A DNA stretch of 64,000 nt from assembly GCF_019891175.1 (NCBI RefSeq), contig NZ_CP072600.1, positions 3,100,001-3,164,000 of the forward strand, read 5' to 3'. Position 1 is the stretch's first letter; each line of letters starts with the position of its first letter. Of the stretch, positions 45,509-55,420 are shown one piece after another. The notes beneath the pieces were generated by a model. That model was not told where the DNA came from. It did not search any database and saw only the letters and a list, made by a program, of their open reading frames with translations. The stretch comes from Leptothermofonsia sichuanensis E412 (GTDB lineage: Bacteria; Cyanobacteriota; Cyanobacteriia; Leptolyngbyales; Leptolyngbyaceae). A program made the translations under genes and the position numbers.

Positions 45509-45595
45509 TGATCTCTGTTTGATGTCTATACTTTGTATCCCGTGAAGTTACATACTCTGTAAAACCACAGAACATCGCTATTCTCCCTCAGATTT

Positions 45596-46549
45596 ATGGT
45601 GCTTACACAGACAATTCCCGTCCTTGACTTACAAGACTTTTGTGGGAGCGATCGCCCGTGCCGCTCCAGATTTGTCCGTGAGTTGGGCGTGGCCCTTGAG
45701 GAGATTGGCTTTTTTGCGATCGTCAACCACGGCGTTGACCCTGGGCTGATTCAAACGGCTTATCAGGTTGCGCAGACATTTTTTGAGCTACCCGAAGCCG
45801 TCAAACGTCAATACGAAAAGCCAGAGCTGCATGGGCAGCGAGGGTTTACCTCTTTCGGGCGTGAACATGCCAAAGATCATCCCTTTCCAGACTTGAAGGA
45901 GTTCTGGCATGTGGGGCGAGAAGTCCTGCCCGAACATCCCCTGGGCGATCGCCCCCTCCCTAACCTTTCGCCGGTCGAAGTGCCCCAGTTTCATCCGGTC
46001 ATGACCCGGCTTTACCTGCAACTGGAAGCCTGTGCCGTTGAGTTGCTAAAAGCCTGTGCCCTTTATCTGGAAGAACCCGAACATTTAATCAGCGCCATGG
46101 TTCAGGATGGCAACACCGTTCTGCGAATCATTCACTATCCGCCGATTCCTGCCGGGGTTCACCCTGCCAGTCTGCGGTCTGCCCCCCACGAAGACATCAA
46201 CCTGATTACCCTCCTGTGCGAGGCGACTACAGAGGGTTTAGAGGTGCTTCAACGGGATGGGACCTGGTTGCCCATTGCTGCTCTGCCAGGGCAGATCATC
46301 GTTGACAGTGGAGATATGCTCCAGCAGTTAACCAACGGACGCTTGAAAAGCACCACCCACAGAGTCACAAACCCGGTAGATAGTCGAGAGCGGCGATTCT
46401 CGATGCCTTTTTTTGTTCATCCCCGTTCTGAGGTGGATCTGACACCTTTACCTCAATGCATCACCTACACCGGGGGACAAAAGTTTCCCTCTATCACAGC
46501 TGGTGCCTATTTACAACAGCGTTTGCACGAAATTGGGCTGGCTGTGTAA
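45596..46549 (+). CDS. 2OG-Fe(II) oxygenase, isopenicillin N synthase-like
   Basis: The 317-residue protein has the double-stranded beta-helix pattern of iron- and 2-oxoglutarate-dependent oxygenases. The metal ligands are H198 and D200 (APHEDINLITLL) and H255 (STTHRVTNP), and R267-F-S is the co-substrate-binding RxS. The N-terminal LEEIGFFAIVNHGVDPGLIQ is the DIOX_N signature. Plant and bacterial relatives oxidise small molecules; the substrate cannot be told. ATG 45596 begins MVLTQTIPVLDL. It is divergent from the TMEM14-like gene. Confidence 0.88.
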   Translation: MVLTQTIPVLDLQDFCGSDRPCRSRFVRELGVALEEIGFFAIVNHGVDPGLIQTAYQVAQTFFELPEAVKRQYEKPELHGQRGFTSFGREHAKDHPFPDLKEFWHVGREVLPEHPLGDRPLPNLSPVEVPQFHPVMTRLYLQLEACAVELLKACALYLEEPEHLISAMVQDGNTVLRIIHYPPIPAGVHPASLRSAPHEDINLITLLCEATTEGLEVLQRDGTWLPIAALPGQIIVDSGDMLQQLTNGRLKSTTHRVTNPVDSRERRFSMPFFVHPRSEVDLTPLPQCITYTGGQKFPSITAGAYLQQRLHEIGLAV

Positions 46550-46614
46550 ACTACTGAGATTCCCAACATTCAGAGTTAGTATAGGGAGATAAATCGTCGC
46601 AGTAGGAATCCCCG

Positions 46615-47043
46615 ATGATTAACAAACAACGAAGACCGGAACTTGTTGCCCCCAGAAGACGTTCAACCGGACGGTCCATTCAACGCATGCATATTTTCTC
46701 CAGCTTCGATGATCTGGGGCGGAAAGATTTTTTGACCGGCTTGCTGCTCTGGGTGGTGATCATGATTGTCAGCTTTTTGCTGATGCCAGCCTTGGGAGCC
46801 ATTGAACCGGGAGAGCGCCTCAGTCTGTGGTTCTCGCTCAGTCTGCCCCTTGGGATTGGAGGGGCTTTCCTGCTGGGATCCAGCTCTCGTTTCATGGCAA
46901 TCACCAACGAACGGTCCTCCGGCAGCGGTAAATCTTTGCGATCGCTCCTGGGACAATTTGGTGGCTGGGTTGGACTGGCAGGCATCCTGTTTCCCTTTGT
47001 GATGGTGACGGGTGAATTCTTTGCCAAGATCTCTGCCCAGTAG
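46615..47043 (+). CDS. Membrane protein of unknown function, 142 aa
   Basis: The product has a basic N-terminal tail (1-38) and three hydrophobic segments (about 41-62, 72-92 and 116-136), with an SSSRFMAITNERSSGSGK loop between the last two. It resembles small cyanobacterial membrane proteins, but I cannot name the family. It lies 65 bp after the oxygenase gene on the same strand, so shared transcription is possible. ATG 46615 is the first start. Confidence 0.6.
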   Translation: MINKQRRPELVAPRRRSTGRSIQRMHIFSSFDDLGRKDFLTGLLLWVVIMIVSFLLMPALGAIEPGERLSLWFSLSLPLGIGGAFLLGSSSRFMAITNERSSGSGKSLRSLLGQFGGWVGLAGILFPFVMVTGEFFAKISAQ

Positions 47044-47200
47044 TCTGGACGGATAGGCTTGTGTCCCTCAGACCTGTATAATGCTTAGCTCTGAGGAATG
47101 TCATGAAATTGGCGATTATTTCAGATCGGCAACTATTTAGAACCAATCGCGTCTTGACAGATTTGTGACATTCCCTGAGGCAGGTTAGGCAGGTACGGCT

Positions 47201-48319
47201 GTGAAATTGAACTGGTTTCTGCCCGCTCTGGTGGGCATGGTGTTGGTGGGGGCTGCCGCAGAAGCCGCCACCCTGGAGCAGTGGCGGTTCGACCGGGGGC
47301 AAAACCGGCTTGAACTCAGGACCGATCAACGGGTTCAACCCCGTGCCAAATTGTTATCCCAGCCAACTCGTCTGGTGATTGACTTGCCAGGTATTATTCT
47401 CGGCAGACCACTGCAAAGTGAATCGGTTGGTGGGGCAATTCGTAGCCTGCGGGTGGGACAGTTTGACCGCAATACGACCCGCGTTGTGGTGGAACTGGCA
47501 CCGGGATACACCATTGATCCAAAGGCAGTCCGGTTGAGGGGGGTTTATGCCAATGAGTGGGTTGTGCAACTCCCTGAACCTGAACTCATGCCCCCGTCTG
47601 TGCCAAACGACCCTGACCCCGGAGAACCGGACACACGCCCCCTGCCAGTCGCCGCTGAGACGGTGATTCTGGTCCCGTTTCCAGAGCAGACCCGGCTTTC
47701 TCCAGCAACGGCTCCTCCCAGGGCAGCCACCAGACCAGCTTCTCAGACCAGCCTGCCAGTTTTGCGTAACCCCCACAGTCGGGTTGTGGTTGTCGTCGAT
47801 CCGGGGCATGGGGGACCGGATCCGGGTGCAATTGGTATTGGGGGGCTGCGAGAGGTAGATGTGGTGATGCCCATTTCTCTGCGGGTAGCAGACATCCTGC
47901 GGCGAGAAGGCATCGAAGCGGTTTTGACCCGCGAGGACGATCGCGACTTAGGGCTGGAACCACGGGTACAAATTGCCAACCGCCTCAACGCCACGATATT
48001 TGTGAGTATTCATGCCAATGCCATCAGTCTTTCCCGTCCTGATGTCAACGGGTTAGAAACCTATTACTTTAGCTCTGGCAAAGCTCTGGCAGACACCATT
48101 CACCACAGTATTCTGGAAATGACTGGCGTGCGCGATCGCCGGGTCAGGCAGGCCCGTTTCTATGTTCTGCGGCGCACATCCATGCCCTCGGTTCTCGTTG
48201 AAGTTGGTTTTGTCACTGGCGCGGAAGATGCTCCCCGACTGCGCGATCCGGCATTCCAGAACCGCATGGCAGAGGCGATCGCCCGTGGGATTATCCAGTA
48301 CTTGCAGCCAGGGAGATAA
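47201..48319 (+). CDS. N-acetylmuramoyl-L-alanine amidase with AMIN domain (AmiC type)
   Basis: The 372-residue protein cleaves the amide bond between MurNAc and the stem peptide. A signal peptide (about 1-22) precedes an AMIN domain (about 25-125, AKLLSQPTRLVIDLPGIIL), a proline-rich linker and an Amidase_3 domain (about 195-372) with VVVDPGHGGPDPGA, LREVDV, VSIHANA and EVGF supplying the zinc ligands and catalytic glutamate. Relatives are needed for cell separation and, in filamentous species, septal nanopores. Start is GTG 47201. It is convergent with the kinase gene, 22 bp away. Confidence 0.92.
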   Translation: MKLNWFLPALVGMVLVGAAAEAATLEQWRFDRGQNRLELRTDQRVQPRAKLLSQPTRLVIDLPGIILGRPLQSESVGGAIRSLRVGQFDRNTTRVVVELAPGYTIDPKAVRLRGVYANEWVVQLPEPELMPPSVPNDPDPGEPDTRPLPVAAETVILVPFPEQTRLSPATAPPRAATRPASQTSLPVLRNPHSRVVVVVDPGHGGPDPGAIGIGGLREVDVVMPISLRVADILRREGIEAVLTREDDRDLGLEPRVQIANRLNATIFVSIHANAISLSRPDVNGLETYYFSSGKALADTIHHSILEMTGVRDRRVRQARFYVLRRTSMPSVLVEVGFVTGAEDAPRLRDPAFQNRMAEAIARGIIQYLQPGR

Positions 48320-48341
48320 GCAGGAGGAGCATGAAACCGGG

Positions 48342-50342
48342 CTACATCAACTGCCAGACCTTGACCGTGCTGTCTGAACTGGCGCTGACCAGAAATTGAC
48401 CGTCATGGCTGATCGCAATTGAGTTGACCGAACTGGTGTGCTCAGTCAGGGTAGTCCGCAGGTCACCCGTGTCCAGGTTCCAGAGGCGAATCGTGGAATC
48501 ACTGCTACCGCTGGCAAGCAGTTTGCCATTCGGGGCAAGGGCGATCGTGTTGACGGAATCTGTATGCCCCGACAGAACCCGCAGGTTTTCTCCAGTGGAA
48601 AGATTCCAGACTTTTATCGTTTTGTCCTTGCTGCCACTGATCAGGGTTTTGCTATCGGGTGTGATCACCACGGCATTGACTGAACTGAAATGCCCCCTGG
48701 CAAAGGTACGAATCTGCCCCCCTGTCTTCAGGCTCCAGAGCTTGATCTGGTTATCTAGCCCACCGCTGGCAAGGATTTGACCATCGGGACTGAGGGCAAC
48801 GGAGCGGATCATGCCTGCCAGCCCCTGAAATGTGCGAATGGGATTGCCAGTCTCCAGTTCCCAGAGAATTACGGTACGGTCTTCACTGCCACTGGCAAGC
48901 AGATGGCCATCAGCACTGATGACTATAGAATTAACATCTCGGGTGTGCCCTGTGAGCGTCCGTAGTAGCTTGCCTGTTGCCAGTTCCCAAATCTTGACAG
49001 TGTCGTCGTCACTGCAACTGACCAGAAGCTGGCTATCCGGGCTGATGGTCAGACAGTTGACCGGCTTGGTATGCCCGGTCAGAGTTGCCAGTGGTTTGCC
49101 ACTGTCTCCATGCCAGAGCCGAATGGTGTTATCCAGTCCACCACTCGCGATCGCCTGTCCATCCGGGCTGATGGCAACGGCCATAACCCAACTGGAATGC
49201 CCCCTCAGGGTATGCAAACAGCGCCGATTGGGAGAGCCAGAAATGGGCGGTCTGGAGAACTGCGATCGCCCGCCCGTTGACTGTCCCGACAGGGGCGGTT
49301 TAGACGGAATTCCTGACGAGGCAGGTGAATGACTTATTGGCGGTTGCCCTGATGTCCTGGGATGAGAAACTGGAGGATTGGAAAGAGTGCCAGATGCTGC
49401 CATGCGAGATGCCACTGCACCAGCAGAAGCGGCTGCCAGAGGACGGGACAGAGCCGCTCTCAGATCCCTCATAACCGCATCGGCAGACGGATAACGCTCA
49501 CTGACCAGGTCTTTCAGCATTCGGTCCAAAATTTGCCCGATCGTTTCGCTAATACCCTGTCCCCGCTGTTTCAAGCGTTCTCGCCAGAGCCAGCGACCTT
49601 CCAGCGGGTCGTAGAGGTCATCCGGTTTGGTTTGTGTCATCAGATAGAGACAGGTTGCCCCCAGACTGTAGAGGTCACTGGCAGGGTACGCCTTACCATT
49701 CCGGATCTGTTCCATAGGCGCGTAGCCTTCAGTACCAATTTTAGTTCCGGGTTGGGCAGAGGTTTCAGCCGACAGTAGCTTGGCAACCCCAAAGTCAATG
49801 AGTACCAGTTTGCCGTCTGCCTTACGGCGGATGATGTTAGAGGGGGTGATATCGCGATGGATGACCTGTTTATCGTGGATGAATTTGAGTACAGGTAGAA
49901 TACCCGCCAGGACTTCACGCAGTTTTTGCTCACCAAAAGCACCCTGTTGCGCCATTTCCTGTGCCAGAGTCTGCCCTTCGATGAACTGTTGCACCAGATA
50001 GAGTCGTTTGTCCTGCTCAAAGTAAGCCAGCAGCGTTGGGATTTGAGGGTGTTCTCCCAATTCATTCAACCGCATCGCTTCCTGCCCAAACAGTTGAATT
50101 GCCTTCTCCAGTGATTTGGTACCCTGAATTTGAGGTGAAAACTGCTTGACGATGCAGTGTGCCCTGAGCCGATCTTCATCCTCTGCCAGGTAGGTTCTGC
50201 CAAACCCACCCTGTCCAATCAATCGGGTGACCCGATAACGTCCCCGCAACAAAGGAGTCAGTTTTTCACCACAACTGAGGCAATAGTCGGCATCATCAGC
50301 GTTTTGAGGTTGCTGACAATCCGGATTGAGGCAAAAGGTCAT
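48342..50342 (-). CDS. Serine/threonine protein kinase with WD40 propeller
   Basis: The 666-residue kinase starts with a zinc ribbon (C4, C9, C21, C24). The kinase domain (about 35-300) has GQGGFGRTYLAED, the ATP-lysine in CIVKQFS, HRDITPSNIIRR and IDFGVAK. The catalytic-loop lysine of HRDxKPxN is threonine here. After a proline/serine linker, seven WD40 repeats (about 380-666, ending in IRLW, VKIW, VILW, IKLW, IKVW, IRLW and VKVW) form a propeller. This is the SpkB/WD40 type common in filamentous cyanobacteria; its target is unknown. Confidence 0.92.
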   Translation of the reverse strand: MTFCLNPDCQQPQNADDADYCLSCGEKLTPLLRGRYRVTRLIGQGGFGRTYLAEDEDRLRAHCIVKQFSPQIQGTKSLEKAIQLFGQEAMRLNELGEHPQIPTLLAYFEQDKRLYLVQQFIEGQTLAQEMAQQGAFGEQKLREVLAGILPVLKFIHDKQVIHRDITPSNIIRRKADGKLVLIDFGVAKLLSAETSAQPGTKIGTEGYAPMEQIRNGKAYPASDLYSLGATCLYLMTQTKPDDLYDPLEGRWLWRERLKQRGQGISETIGQILDRMLKDLVSERYPSADAVMRDLRAALSRPLAAASAGAVASRMAASGTLSNPPVSHPRTSGQPPISHSPASSGIPSKPPLSGQSTGGRSQFSRPPISGSPNRRCLHTLRGHSSWVMAVAISPDGQAIASGGLDNTIRLWHGDSGKPLATLTGHTKPVNCLTISPDSQLLVSCSDDDTVKIWELATGKLLRTLTGHTRDVNSIVISADGHLLASGSEDRTVILWELETGNPIRTFQGLAGMIRSVALSPDGQILASGGLDNQIKLWSLKTGGQIRTFARGHFSSVNAVVITPDSKTLISGSKDKTIKVWNLSTGENLRVLSGHTDSVNTIALAPNGKLLASGSSDSTIRLWNLDTGDLRTTLTEHTSSVNSIAISHDGQFLVSASSDSTVKVWQLM

Positions 50343-50824
50343 ATTTAGGCACCCGGCTGACGTAACAATTAGTATTCCCTGACAGGACAGTCATTACCAA
50401 ACTTCTTCGGCACAAACTTCTTCTAGAGAGTTTCCAGAGGAGAACTTACGGCAATTTTCAAACGGGTCAACCACGATTTTAATGACCTGTCTGCTGGCTC
50501 AGTCACTCGTGCAGGCTTACCAGAGCAACTGATACCAAAGTAACTAACTGGTTTGCCCATTCAAACCTGAAAGCCAGACCAATGCAGACTGCGCCGACTA
50601 ATCTCATCAATACCAGTCTACATTAGACCTTCTGAGGTCAGAGTAGAGCTAAATTTGATGACCCCCCACAGGAATCTTACCTGTACCGTGGTGCTCTCTG
50701 TGGCTCCGTGATGAAGTTTCAGGCTATAAAAGCCTCATTCCCTGTAGATGCACTTAGACCATCATAGCGAGCAAAGGAAAACTGTTCGCACAGGTTGCTA
50801 CAGAAGTAGGAAGGGGGGTGGGTT
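50343..50824. other. Intergenic region with a family B half-copy
   Basis: The gap lies between the kinase start and the rhomboid stop, both minus strand. GTGGTGCTCTCTGTGGCTCCGT (50689-50710) and the following TTTCAGGCT are a half-copy of the CACAGAG-type repeat with its flank. No gene was seen. The kinase promoter must lie in 50343-50690. Confidence 0.5.
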
Positions 50825-52378
50825 TTAGGGGCGATTTCCTGCCAGCAGATAACCAGCGATAAAACCGAAACCAAGCCCTGACAGATGCCCAACCAGGCTG
50901 ACTTCTGGATTCAGCAAATCGAAAATGATCTGAAATGCAACCAGTATGACAATCCAGCGCAACTCTTTGCCGGCGATGCGAGCTTTTTCGCGCCGCCATC
51001 CCCGCAAAAGAATGGCTCCTGTCACCCCCAACAGCCCCATAATGGCTCCTGATGCGCCAATGAAAGCAATTGGAGGGGCATTGACCAGGATTGCAAGACT
51101 GGTGACGGTCAGCATGGAGCCAATGCCGCTCACCGCATAGACAAACACAAATTTGGGTCTGCCCAATGCCGCTTCTACAAATCGTCCCAGCCAGTAAAGA
51201 CCGACCATATTCATGAGCAGATGGGTGAGGTTAATGTGCATAAAGTTGGCACTAATAAGCCGCCACCATTCTCCTGCAAATACCGCTTCTGGAATCACGG
51301 CACCTAATCGATAGAGGCTGTCGGAGTTGTCGCTACCACCCTGGCTGAGTTGCAGCCCAAACATGAGTAGATTCAGCCCAATCAGAAGATAGGTTGCATA
51401 GGCAGTTCGCCCCTTCAGGATCCGTCGGAAATTGTAGTTAGAGTCGTGCCCGGACTCAACTCTGAGCCGAATCAGGGTTTGCCGGGAAGGGTCGTTCAGT
51501 ACCTTCTCTGGACAGATCAGGGGTTGAGACAGTCGCCAGTCGATCGCCTGCTGTGTGACCGCGCCCGCCCGATCGCGTAATGCCAGTAATTGCTGACGGG
51601 CAACAGCTTTATGACCAGCCGCCATCTCAGCCGTTGCCAGCCAGTACTGTTGAGTGCTCTCTGGCATGATGGACAGAGTGCCCTTAAAGGCTTCCTGAAC
51701 TGGCTCAACCTGTCCACAAAATGCCAGCGCGTACATTTTGATCACGCTGAGGCTAAACCCATCTCCAACTTTTTCAAGCAGAGGCTCAAATCGCTCCAGT
51801 ATCTGCAAGAGTCGGTTCAGGTCGCCGGTTTCGCCCAGCGATCGCAGATAAACTGTGCCAACAGCCACATCGGTGAACACAATTTTTTCCCCCAGATGAT
51901 TTTCTACCCAGGCGATCGCATCCGTCCAGCGGGCACCCATGTAGTAAAGCAGGGCAGTTGCCAGTCGTCCCATCTGGGAGGTATCCAGTTGATAGCGTTG
52001 AAGTTCCTGGATTGCCTCATCCACTCTCCCCTGTTGCCCCAGTTCCAGCGCCCGTAACATGCCTGGATAGTCCATCCACCCATCCATCGGGTGCAACCAG
52101 CGAAACAGACTGGCGGCTTTTCGTGCCTGCCGGTAACGCTCCTGACGCACCAGGGCATTTACCCTGGCAAAACCCAGAAGAGGTAATAAATACAGGATGA
52201 ACCACAAACTCCCGCTCACCCAGGCAGTTTGGGCAGGCAACAGCAGCAGCATGGCACCCACGACCAGCAAAATGAACCCGGAGATGGCCACCCATCCTTT
52301 GGGGATAGACCTCGCCCGCAACAGCATCAACCCGCAGGAAATACAAACCAGTTGAATGACAATGGTATTAAGGCTCAT
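50825..52378 (-). CDS. Rhomboid-family intramembrane serine protease with N-terminal TPR-like region
   Basis: The product of about 517 residues begins with two or three hydrophobic segments (1-85), then a soluble helical region (90-300) with TPR-like character. The rhomboid domain (about 320-517) has LISANFMHINLTHLLMNMVG, FIGASGAIMGLLG (catalytic serine in GASG) and GHLSGLGFGFIAGYLL (catalytic histidine). Such enzymes cleave within membranes; the substrate is unknown. ATG 52378 (MSLNTIVIQLV) is preferred because codons upstream in the frame fall in a G-rich repeat-like tract. Confidence 0.9.
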   Translation of the reverse strand: MSLNTIVIQLVCISCGLMLLRARSIPKGWVAISGFILLVVGAMLLLLPAQTAWVSGSLWFILYLLPLLGFARVNALVRQERYRQARKAASLFRWLHPMDGWMDYPGMLRALELGQQGRVDEAIQELQRYQLDTSQMGRLATALLYYMGARWTDAIAWVENHLGEKIVFTDVAVGTVYLRSLGETGDLNRLLQILERFEPLLEKVGDGFSLSVIKMYALAFCGQVEPVQEAFKGTLSIMPESTQQYWLATAEMAAGHKAVARQQLLALRDRAGAVTQQAIDWRLSQPLICPEKVLNDPSRQTLIRLRVESGHDSNYNFRRILKGRTAYATYLLIGLNLLMFGLQLSQGGSDNSDSLYRLGAVIPEAVFAGEWWRLISANFMHINLTHLLMNMVGLYWLGRFVEAALGRPKFVFVYAVSGIGSMLTVTSLAILVNAPPIAFIGASGAIMGLLGVTGAILLRGWRREKARIAGKELRWIVILVAFQIIFDLLNPEVSLVGHLSGLGFGFIAGYLLAGNRP

Positions 52379-52564
52379 GAAGTGTTGTAGCAGGGGACGG
52401 GGGACGGCAGACAGGGGACAGCGAATCACCAGGGTTAGCGGGTGCTAATTTGTCCTGAGCTTCATAGCTGTAGCGAGATGGCAGGGGACAGCAACCGCTA
52501 CCGGTTCCCGATACACCTCTGGAGTGTAGGGGAACTGTTCAGGTATTTTCAGGGGGCCATCGGA

Positions 52565-53605
52565 TTAATTTCGATGGTTATTATTGTAATAAACCCTGGC
52601 TCCTGCCCATTGCAGCTTTTCCCGCAAGGTCTGGTAGTAAGAATAGTTTTCTTTAAGAATGATAAATTGTGCCTGACTGTCTGCCATCCGAATATCCACC
52701 CGTTGACCGGGCCAGATGGAGGTTGCCAGAACCCCGTCCATCCAGAGTTTTGTAGTTAACTCGCGGTCAACCAGGGGCCAAACACTGACGACAGAACCCG
52801 GAGGCAGCACAATTGGCCGGCTGGAGAGGCTCAGGGGACAAATAGGCGTGATTGTGATTGCCTCCATGCCAGGATGAACAATCGGACCATTGGCGGCTAC
52901 GGTATAGCAGGTTGAACCCGTGGGGGTTGCAACAATTAACCCATCCCCCTGGTATTGATCCACCACTTCACCATCGATTTCCATTTCCAAAATCGACGTA
53001 ATCATCCGGTCTGCCGATGCTGGTTTGACACACATCTCATTCAGTGCCAGAAACCGATCACTCATTGGCTCCAGGTTTGTGCGATTTCCTTCAAACACGA
53101 TTGCCTGAAGCATCATACGGCGCTGAACAGCAAACCGATCCTCCAGCAACCGATCCCAGACTCGCTCTGAGTCCACAAATTCATCGGAGGACTCCGTCAA
53201 AAAGCCGAGGTGCCCCCCGACATTGACTGCCAGGATAGGAATGCCATCACCGGCCAGATGCCGGGCAGCCGTTAACACCGTGCCATCTCCGCCCAACACC
53301 ACTGCCAGATCGATTGGCTGGCTCACAGAAGCCAGAAAAACTGGATAGGGATTGTCCTTAGGACCACTGGGACCCTGTAAGACCTTACAGTTTCGGCTTT
53401 CCAACTGACGCGCACAGCTTTCAGCCACACGCTGGCTGACGGCATCTCCTGCCTTATGCGCAATAATGACCTGCTTCAGTTGCACAGCTTGAGAAGGGGT
53501 TAGTCGTTCGTTGTTCCTGGCTAGCTGCCTTGTCGTCAGGAGGATTTCCAGGTCAGAATCACCGGGCACGTCCTGAAGTGGGTTAGCCTGGACAACCTGT
53601 GCCAT
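52565..53605 (-). CDS. nadK: NAD(+) kinase
   Basis: NAD kinase makes NADP from NAD and ATP. The conserved LAVVLGGDGTVLTAARHLA contains GGDG, followed by NVGGHLGFL, NEMCVKPASADRMITSILEM and GLIVATPTGSTCYTVAANGP. From ATG 53605 the product has 346 residues, but cyanobacterial relatives usually begin near VQLKQVIIAHKAG, which would use GTG at 53485 (about 306 residues). Neither start has a clear ribosome-binding site, so the N-terminal 40 residues are uncertain. It lies downstream of the ndh cluster on the same strand. Confidence 0.93.
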   Translation of the reverse strand: MAQVVQANPLQDVPGDSDLEILLTTRQLARNNERLTPSQAVQLKQVIIAHKAGDAVSQRVAESCARQLESRNCKVLQGPSGPKDNPYPVFLASVSQPIDLAVVLGGDGTVLTAARHLAGDGIPILAVNVGGHLGFLTESSDEFVDSERVWDRLLEDRFAVQRRMMLQAIVFEGNRTNLEPMSDRFLALNEMCVKPASADRMITSILEMEIDGEVVDQYQGDGLIVATPTGSTCYTVAANGPIVHPGMEAITITPICPLSLSSRPIVLPPGSVVSVWPLVDRELTTKLWMDGVLATSIWPGQRVDIRMADSQAQFIILKENYSYYQTLREKLQWAGARVYYNNNHRN

Positions 53606-53669
53606 TCAGTTGCCAGTCGCCAGTTGACTAACAACACCAATCACCAGTCACTAACAACTTCCTTTGAGC

Positions 53670-53975
53670 CTACCATTTGAGCAGGTTAAATTGTTCCATG
53701 TCTACAGTGTCACGGTTACGGTAAATTGCCAGGACGATTGCCAACCCAACAGCCGCTTCTGCCGCTGCGATCGCAATTACAAAAGTGGTGAATACCTGTC
53801 CCTTCACTGTCTGGGGGTCTAAATAGTTGGAAAATGCCATCAGATTCAGATTGACCGCATTCAGCATCAGCTCAATTGACATCAGCACCCGTACAGCGTT
53901 GCGACTATTAATCAGCCCGTAAATACCAATGCAAAACAGCGCGGCAGCTAAGAGAAGAAACAATTGGAGTTGCAT
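53670..53975 (-). CDS. ndhE: NAD(P)H-quinone oxidoreductase subunit 4L (NdhE)
   Basis: The 101-residue protein has three membrane helices (about 3-22, 28-48 and 60-85) with the NuoK-like [20 protein letters not shown] and [20 protein letters not shown]. It is a proton-channel subunit in the membrane arm of NDH-1, used in respiration and cyclic electron flow. It is the last gene of the ndhA-I-G-E order, with a 156-bp gap after ndhG. ATG 53975 is clear. Confidence 0.96.
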   Translation of the reverse strand: MQLQLFLLLAAALFCIGIYGLINSRNAVRVLMSIELMLNAVNLNLMAFSNYLDPQTVKGQVFTTFVIAIAAAEAAVGLAIVLAIYRNRDTVDMEQFNLLKW

Positions 53976-54131
53976 AGAAGTTGCTTGATTGCTCTGGTTA
54001 AGAATTCTGGTAGTCTGGCGGGCAGATTTTGAAGGGTTGCAAACCCTTCAAAACCTCGTAAACCAGTTTTTCTGAGTTTAAACTACCAGGCAACGTTCCT
54101 TTGGTGAAATACCAGTCAGAACAGGATGAAC

Positions 54132-54746
54132 CTACATCCGCTCACGGCTGCCGGGCACTGTACCAACCAACTCACGCGGGCGTTCTGGCAACATCAGAAC
54201 AGGTTGCTGAACATCCCCTGCAACAGATTCTGGAATGAACTCCCGCCGTGCCAAAATCACAGCACCAATCAGCGCCATCAGCAGCAACACTGATGCCAGC
54301 TCAAAAGGCAGCAGAAAGTCACTGAAGAAATGCTTGCCAATCGCCACAATCGCAGAATTACCAGCACCCACCTGACTTGAAAATGCCCAGGGTGTAATCC
54401 AGATCATCGTTGCCAGCAGCAGGAATAGACCGACGCAGACCAGTCCCGTTGCGGCTTTCCGGATCCAGGCTTTCGGTAAAGGGACAAAGTCCTGACGTTT
54501 GTTCACCAGCATAATGGCAAACAAAATCAAGACATTGACAGCCCCCACGTAGATTAATACCTGAGCCGTGGCTACAAAGTCGGCATTTAAGAGCAAATAT
54601 AGCCCCGCCATGCTGATAAACACACCACCCAGCAAAAAGGCTGAGTAGACAATATTTGAAATCAGGACAACCCCCAGGGCTGCCCCAATCATCATCAGAG
54701 CCAGTAGCCCAAACGAAACAACTTGAACACCTTCAGCCAGATTCAC
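54132..54746 (-). CDS. ndhG: NAD(P)H-quinone oxidoreductase subunit 6 (NdhG)
   Basis: The 204-residue protein matches NdhG/NuoJ, with five membrane helices and the conserved DFVATAQVLIYVGAVNVLIL segment that carries the pi-bulge of this subunit. It couples quinone chemistry to proton pumping in NDH-1. It starts with GTG at 54746, 86 bp after ndhI, and belongs to the same unit. Confidence 0.96.
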   Translation of the reverse strand: MNLAEGVQVVSFGLLALMMIGAALGVVLISNIVYSAFLLGGVFISMAGLYLLLNADFVATAQVLIYVGAVNVLILFAIMLVNKRQDFVPLPKAWIRKAATGLVCVGLFLLLATMIWITPWAFSSQVGAGNSAIVAIGKHFFSDFLLPFELASVLLLMALIGAVILARREFIPESVAGDVQQPVLMLPERPRELVGTVPGSRERM

Positions 54747-54832
54747 TGTAGTTAAGCTCCTATCGAACTTGTCCGTCGCCAGTCGTCCGTGTTACGAACC
54801 GTAACCAGCGACCAAAATGCCCCATGCCCAAA

Positions 54833-55420
54833 TTACGATTTTTCTATCTGCTCTAAAATTTCTTCAGGACGCTGTCCAGCCCGACGAGCATCCGCTGGCA
54901 AATCGTGGGGAGAAATGACTCCCTTCGGCAGGTATGCCAGTTCCCTTAGCGGGGTCACCATTGGATCGTTGGTTACCTTATAGGGCAGACGACCGAGCGC
55001 AACGTTGTCATAATTTAACTCGTGGCGGTCATAGGTCGAAAGCTCATACTCTTCTGTCATTGACAGACAGTTCGTTGGGCAAAACTCCACACAGTTACCG
55101 CAGAAAATACAGACCCCAAAGTCAATACTGTAATGCTTAAGTTCCTTCTTTTTCATTTCTGGGTTAAATTCCCAATCCACTACCGGTAGATTGATGGGAC
55201 AAACCCGAACACAGACCTCACAGGCAATGCACTTATCAAACTCAAAGTGGATTCGTCCCCTGAACTGCTCTGAAGGAATGAGCTTTTCGTAGGGATACTG
55301 AACCGTTACCGGACGCCGCTGCATATGGTCGAACGTGACCGACAACCCCTGACCAATATAGCGGGCTGCCTGGACAGCCTCTTTGGTGTAGTCGCCAACT
55401 TGTTTAAGAAACTTCAGCAT
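54833..55420 (-). CDS. ndhI: NAD(P)H-quinone oxidoreductase subunit I (NdhI), 2x[4Fe-4S]
   Basis: The 195-residue protein carries two [4Fe-4S] ferredoxin motifs, [16 protein letters not shown] and [16 protein letters not shown], in the spacing of NuoI. It passes electrons from the NDH-1 input site towards quinone. The C-terminal 55 residues are the usual cyanobacterial extension. ATG 55420 is clear. It follows ndhA after 194 bp, a gap with no recognised gene. Confidence 0.97.
   Translation of the reverse strand: MLKFLKQVGDYTKEAVQAARYIGQGLSVTFDHMQRRPVTVQYPYEKLIPSEQFRGRIHFEFDKCIACEVCVRVCPINLPVVDWEFNPEMKKKELKHYSIDFGVCIFCGNCVEFCPTNCLSMTEEYELSTYDRHELNYDNVALGRLPYKVTNDPMVTPLRELAYLPKGVISPHDLPADARRAGQRPEEILEQIEKS

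Noticed and set aside
48424-50114. Several open frames on the plus strand opposite the kinase gene
   Set aside because: They are antisense shadows of WD40 repeats with unnatural composition; the minus-strand kinase is clearly the coding frame.
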